A stretch of DNA of 44,032 bases from Candidatus Taylorbacteria bacterium RIFCSPLOWO2_12_FULL_43_20 (GTDB taxonomy: Bacteria > Patescibacteriota > Minisyncoccia > Phycocordibacterales > HO2-43-120), in contig MHSK01000014.1 of assembly GCA_001821295.1 (NCBI GenBank), positions 1 through 44,032 of the forward strand, written 5' to 3'. How positions within the stretch are numbered: position 1 is the first letter of the stretch; the number at the start of each line of letters is the position of its first letter. Positions 40,964 to 44,032 of the stretch are shown piece after piece. Made by a program: the position numbers and the translations under genes. The notes beneath the pieces are model-generated. The model was not told the DNA's origin and made no database searches. It saw only the letters and a list, made by a program, of their open reading frames with translations.

Positions 40964-42487
40964 ATGGCAGACAAATTCTCAACAACAACAAAAAACACAG
41001 GCACGACAATAAAAAGGCCCCCCGTCATAGCCATCATGGGGCATATTGACCACGGCAAGTCAACGCTTCTTGATTATATCCGCAGCTCCAACGTCGCATC
41101 AAAGGAAATAGGGGGGATCACGCAACACATCGGGTCTTATGAAGCGGTACACAAGTCAAAGGACGGCACCGAAAACAGAATCACTTTCTTGGATACGCCT
41201 GGACACGAAGCTTTTACCGCGATAAGAAGCCGAGGAGCGAGAGCGGCAGACATAGCCGTACTTGTGGTATCGGGCGAGGAAGGAGTCAAGCCGCAGACGG
41301 TTGAAGCGGCAAATTGCATAAAGGAGGCGAACATACCATACATCATCGCCATAACGAAAATTGATTCACCGAAGGCGGACATTGAAAGAACCAAGCAAAG
41401 CCTGGCGGAACATGAGATATACGTGGAAGGATACGGAGGGGATGTCCCTTGGACAGCGATATCAGCTAAAACAGGCGAGGGTATTTCGGACCTGCTTGAT
41501 TTACTGCTTTTGGCATCTGATATCGCGGATATCAAGGCGGATACAGACGCAAAGCCGGAAGGTGTGGTAGTGGAAAGCCACCTTGATAAAAGAGAAGGAA
41601 TAACGGCAATGGTAATAATCAAAAACGGCACGATCAAGACCGGACAAGTGGTTGTGGCGGGAAAATCATACGCCGTTATCAGAAACTTAAAAAGTTTTGA
41701 CGGCAAAAAGATCAACCAAGCGACTTTTTCCTCTCCCGTAAGAATATATGGCTGGAGCGAACTGCCGGACGCCGGCATGCCTTTTGAAGTTCATGACGAT
41801 AAGAAAACGGCGTTAAGTCAGATCGCTCGTCGGATCGACCATACGAAACACAGCGAAACAACGGAAAAAGATCACAAGGAAAAAAAAGTTCTGAACTTGG
41901 TGATTAAGGCCGATACATTCGGTTCGCTCGAAGCTATTGTAAATGAAATTAATAAAATCGCTGATGATAGAGTATCGCTAAATATAACGCATGCTGATGT
42001 CGGAGAATTTTCGCTAAACGATGTGAAGAAAGCCGAAGGAATGAATGAGGTTCTGGTTATTGGATTCAATACCAGAATCGATCCGCAAGCTACCCGTTAC
42101 GCTGAGAGAATCAACGTGGAGATAATGTCTTTTGAAATTATTTACAAGCTCGTAGAATGGCTGAAAGCCACCGTTGAGGAACGCAAACCGAAAATAGACG
42201 TTGAGGAAACACGCAGCTCGGCTAAAGTCCTTAAGGTTTTCAGTAGGAATAGGGATAAACAGATAATCGGAGGGCGAGTAGAAGAAGGATCAGTTTTTCT
42301 GGGAGAAGACGTTAAAATCAAAAGAAGGGACGCAGAAATCGGTAAAGGGAAAATTAAAGAGCTTCAACAGCAAAAGATCAAAGCAACCGAGGCGAAAAAA
42401 GATACCGAATTTGGAGCTTTGATCCAGTGTCCCATTGAGATTGTTCCCGGCGATCGTATTGAAGGATTTAAAACAGTTGCCAAATAA
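40964..42487 (+). CDS. infB: Translation initiation factor IF-2 (short form)
   Basis: 507 residues, against about 740-890 in common bacteria. It lacks the long N-terminal domains and starts nearly at the G domain. G1 is GHIDHGKST (26-34), G2 IGGITQHIG, G3 DTPGHEAF and G4 TKID. Domains II, III (VIKADTFGSLEAI) and IV (GALIQCPIEIVPGD-type ending) are complete, so initiator tRNA binding should be retained. A short IF-2 is common in CPR genomes. rbfA follows, as in the classical nusA-infB-rbfA order. Confidence 0.97.
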   Translation: MADKFSTTTKNTGTTIKRPPVIAIMGHIDHGKSTLLDYIRSSNVASKEIGGITQHIGSYEAVHKSKDGTENRITFLDTPGHEAFTAIRSRGARAADIAVLVVSGEEGVKPQTVEAANCIKEANIPYIIAITKIDSPKADIERTKQSLAEHEIYVEGYGGDVPWTAISAKTGEGISDLLDLLLLASDIADIKADTDAKPEGVVVESHLDKREGITAMVIIKNGTIKTGQVVVAGKSYAVIRNLKSFDGKKINQATFSSPVRIYGWSELPDAGMPFEVHDDKKTALSQIARRIDHTKHSETTEKDHKEKKVLNLVIKADTFGSLEAIVNEINKIADDRVSLNITHADVGEFSLNDVKKAEGMNEVLVIGFNTRIDPQATRYAERINVEIMSFEIIYKLVEWLKATVEERKPKIDVEETRSSAKVLKVFSRNRDKQIIGGRVEEGSVFLGEDVKIKRRDAEIGKGKIKELQQQKIKATEAKKDTEFGALIQCPIEIVPGDRIEGFKTVAK

Positions 42488-42493
42488 AGGGTA

Positions 42494-42617
42494 TAGGACT
42501 TACGCAGTCGGCGCATTTCTTCTCTGCAAGCTCCGTTTGCTCCCGCAATGTATAAGCATACATTTTGGTCGCAATCCTCGCTCGCGCCTCGAACTGCATC
42601 CAACTGATTAAGTCCTA
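42494..42617. mobile_element. 124-bp MITE-like element with AGGACTTA ends
   Basis: TAGGACTTACGCAGTCGG / CCAACTGATTAAGTCCTA form imperfect terminal inverted repeats. The centre has its own hairpin CAATGTAT/ATACATTT. There is no open frame. A minimal version of the same ends is at 12437-12458. Confidence 0.65.
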
Positions 42618-42625
42618 GGATACTA

Positions 42626-42760
42626 TGAATTACGAAACTCTTTTCTCGGCAGGGCTTTTGCGGAACACGGGTATTTTTTTGCTAAAAAATCCCTATGCTC
42701 AGCCCGTCGGCTTGCGCAATGTTCCGCAAAAGCCCTGCCTTCGACGAGTTTTGTAATTCA
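42626..42760. mobile_element. 135-bp hairpin element, family E copy 2
   Basis: TGAATTACGAAACTC (42626-42640) / GAGTTTTGTAATTCA (42746-42760) outer repeats, with the same GGCAGGGCTTTTGCGGAACA arm as copy 1. It is inserted in opposite orientation relative to 21562-21687. Confidence 0.85.
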
Positions 42761-42807
42761 AGGTAGGATAACCACTGAACCATGTAGTTAACTATTCGTA
42801 TCCATCC

Positions 42808-42843
42808 CCGACGCTTCGGTCGGAGCCCCGACCGAAGCGTCGG
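42808..42843. repeat. 36-bp perfect palindrome, family A copy 3
   Basis: Identical 16-bp stem and AGCC loop as at 6452 and 38471, located 31 bases upstream of rbfA. Confidence 0.9.
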
Positions 42844-42874
42844 GTAGTATCATTAGTATATTTGCATCGATAAA

Positions 42875-43195
42875 ATGGAAAGAAGAGATGAAAAAATTAG
42901 ACACGCCATCAAGGAACTGGCGGCGAAATATGTGCAACAGGAATCAAGCGGGGCGTCTTTGATAACCATTACAGACGTGCGTATTACAAACAACGGAAAA
43001 AACGCTGATATTCTTTTTACCGTCCTTCCAGAAGACAAAGCTCACACCGTTGAAAAATTTCTTAAACGAAAGCGGTCCGATTTTCAAGAGTACGCGCGCG
43101 TTAATTCTCGCATAGGAAGAATACCTTTTTTTGATTTTGACATTGATTTAGGCGAAAAAAACAGGCAGAATATAGATAGAATTTCTAATTCTTAA
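42875..43195 (+). CDS. rbfA: Ribosome-binding factor A
   Basis: 106 residues. RbfA is a KH-like protein that helps mature 16S rRNA in the 30S subunit. It shows MERRDEKIRHAIKELAAKYV, ITITDVRITNNGKNADILFTVL with the family ITxVxxSxDL-like strand, and RIGRIPFFDFDID at the end. It has normal length and is the expected partner of infB. The 387-base spacer between them is filled by three repeat elements, so the two are unlikely to form a simple operon. Confidence 0.88.
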   Translation: MERRDEKIRHAIKELAAKYVQQESSGASLITITDVRITNNGKNADILFTVLPEDKAHTVEKFLKRKRSDFQEYARVNSRIGRIPFFDFDIDLGEKNRQNIDRISNS

Positions 43196-43199
43196 TATC

Positions 43200-43265
43200 T
43201 CCTTCGAGTCCCTCAGGATAGTGAGCTTTTTACCCTGAGCGAAGTCGAGTGGGTCGAACCATAAT
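43200..43265. repeat. Family C repeat
   Basis: TCCTTCGAGTCCCTCAGGAT, then TTTACCCTGAGCGAAGTCGA and GGGTCGAACCA: the same unit as beside serS and at 17561. Confidence 0.85.
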
Positions 43266-43323
43266 TTTTAATGAGGTTATTCGTACCGCGGTATTGATAA
43301 TGAACATTAGTATTTACATATAC

Positions 43324-43364
43324 GGCACGATGGCGAAGTGGTAACGCTTCGGTCTGTCCCGAAA
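43324..43364 (+). pseudogene. Decayed tRNA-Cys-like 5' half
   Basis: GGCACGATGGCGAAGTGGTAACGC resembles the acceptor and D-arm of the tRNA-Cys 115 bases downstream (GGCGTAGTGGTGAAGTGGAA). The anticodon arm is damaged (GGTCTGTCCCGAA) and no 3' half able to pair with GGCACGA follows. Confidence 0.55.
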
Positions 43365-43438
43365 ATGCTTGCGAGATTTATCGAGCATCGCATTTACGAG
43401 GATCCTGTTATGCTGGACCCAAAATTGATATATTATAT

Positions 43439-43510
43439 GGCGTAGTGGTGAAGTGGAAACACTGCGGTCTGCAAAACCGCCACGCGCGGGTTCGATTCCC
43501 GCCTACGCCT
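43439..43510 (+). tRNA. tRNA-Cys (GCA)
   Basis: Acceptor GGCGTAG/CTACGCC, anticodon loop CTGCAAA (GCA), T-arm GCGGG-TTCGATT-CCCGC, discriminator T (U73, an identity element of tRNA-Cys). CCA is not encoded. Confidence 0.95.
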
Positions 43511-43587
43511 CACTCTAGAAAACTGGAGACTAGAAGTTGGGAGCTGGAAGCTGAAGATTTTGATCAAAGTATTTAAAAAATTACATT

Positions 43588-43669
43588 GCCCGGGTGGCGG
43601 AATTGGTATACGCGCACGACTTAAAATCGTGTCTCGAAAGGGATGCGGGTTCGACTCCCGCCCCGGGCA
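43588..43669 (+). tRNA. tRNA-Leu (TAA)
   Basis: Class II tRNA: acceptor GCCCGGG/CCCGGGC, anticodon loop CTTAAAA (TAA), variable arm CTCGAAAGGGAT, T-arm GCGGG-TTCGACT-CCCGC, discriminator A, CCA not encoded. Confidence 0.95.
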
Positions 43670-43880
43670 TATTAGTATAAGCAAGGAAAAACTTTGTAAA
43701 ATAGATATATGTGTAGTTGAATAAAATACGAAATATTAGTATATTCCCCTATAATCCGCATAGAATTGCACCCATAGCTTCCCTTCGCTCAAATAGCATA
43801 TGAGCTACGGCAGACGAGAGTGGTCAAAAATAACCACGACTTGCCCTTCGTAGCTCCGATGTTAATCGGAGCGTAGTAGG
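43670..43880. other. Spacer with palindrome before tRNA-Lys
   Basis: No gene is seen. Near 43850-43877 CTCCGAT/ATCGGAG forms a hairpin inside larger arms GTAG..GTAG. CACCCATAGCTTC near 43768 resembles the start of the following tRNA (GCGCCCATAGCTC) but does not fold as a tRNA. Confidence 0.4.
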
Positions 43881-43956
43881 GCGCCCATAGCTCAGTTGGT
43901 AGAGCAGTCGCCTCTTAAGCGATTGGTCGAAGGTTCGAATCCTTCTGGGCGCACCA
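43881..43956 (+). tRNA. tRNA-Lys (CTT), CCA encoded
   Basis: Acceptor GCGCCCA/TGGGCGC, D-arm GCTC/GAGC, anticodon loop CTCTTAA (CTT), T-arm GAAGG-TTCGAAT-CCTTC, discriminator A, CCA encoded at 43954-43956. A 9-bp hairpin GGAAGCAAA/TTTGCTTCC follows at about 43965. Confidence 0.95.
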
Positions 43957-44032
43957 GCAACCAAGGAAGCAAACTGCTTTGCTTCCATGAAGGATTCGAA
44001 AAGGCTGAATATATTTCTTCTTAGAAATATGA

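Noticed and set aside
1-44032. CRISPR array
   Set aside because: Repeats are dispersed singly and are palindromic; no series of equal direct repeats with regular spacers and no cas genes are present.

Overview
The window looks like a chromosomal segment from a bacterium of the Candidate Phyla Radiation (Patescibacteria), most likely a Parcubacteria-type lineage. This is an inference from gene content and style: compact genes, a very short IF-2, a class E/D-like sortase with a surface-protein partner, type IV pilin, a double-receiver response regulator, few strong Shine-Dalgarno sites, seven scattered single tRNA genes of which only two encode CCA, and intergenic spaces packed with hairpin repeats. 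TGA is used as a stop, so the code is the standard bacterial one. No rRNA, CRISPR array or transposase gene is present.

Layout. (1) 1-4870 is an accessory block: a NUDIX hydrolase, an APH-like kinase, a nucleotidyltransferase-NUDIX fusion (+ strand, overlapping or close-packed), then a double P-loop kinase and a SAM methyltransferase on the - strand, ending at tRNA-Asn. (2) 4949-8437 holds a structured non-coding stretch, a 57-residue membrane peptide, an unknown protein, a cytidylyltransferase-like protein and a Kef/TrkA antiporter. (3) 8438-17494, all on -: pilin, lepA, antiporter, double receiver, cytosolic histidine kinase, uvrB. (4) 17862-21036: a large surface protein and its sortase. 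(5) 21716-25125: a CARDB surface protein, a D,D-carboxypeptidase and FtsQ-like protein. (6) 25360-33396: serS bracketed by direct repeats, dprA, an unknown protein with a hairpin at its ribosome-binding site, topA, parB, tRNA-Leu/miaA. (7) 33445-40545: tRNA-Trp/rpmG, alr, tRNA-Tyr with a duplicated 3' end, a clpB-type chaperone with a good promoter, a cysteine desulfurase and a DUF4446 protein. (8) 40964-44032: infB, rbfA, a dead tRNA-Cys-like copy, tRNA-Cys, tRNA-Leu(TAA) and tRNA-Lys.

Functionally most genes are housekeeping: translation (infB, rbfA, lepA, serS, miaA, rpmG, tRNAs), DNA maintenance (uvrB, topA, dprA, parB), envelope and division (alr, DacA-like, FtsQ-like, sortase) and proteostasis (ClpB). 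The unusual content is of two kinds. The first is the accessory cassette at the start. The second is the density of non-coding mobile or dispersed hairpin families: at least eight families, several with terminal inverted repeats and graded decay, with no coding partner in the window.
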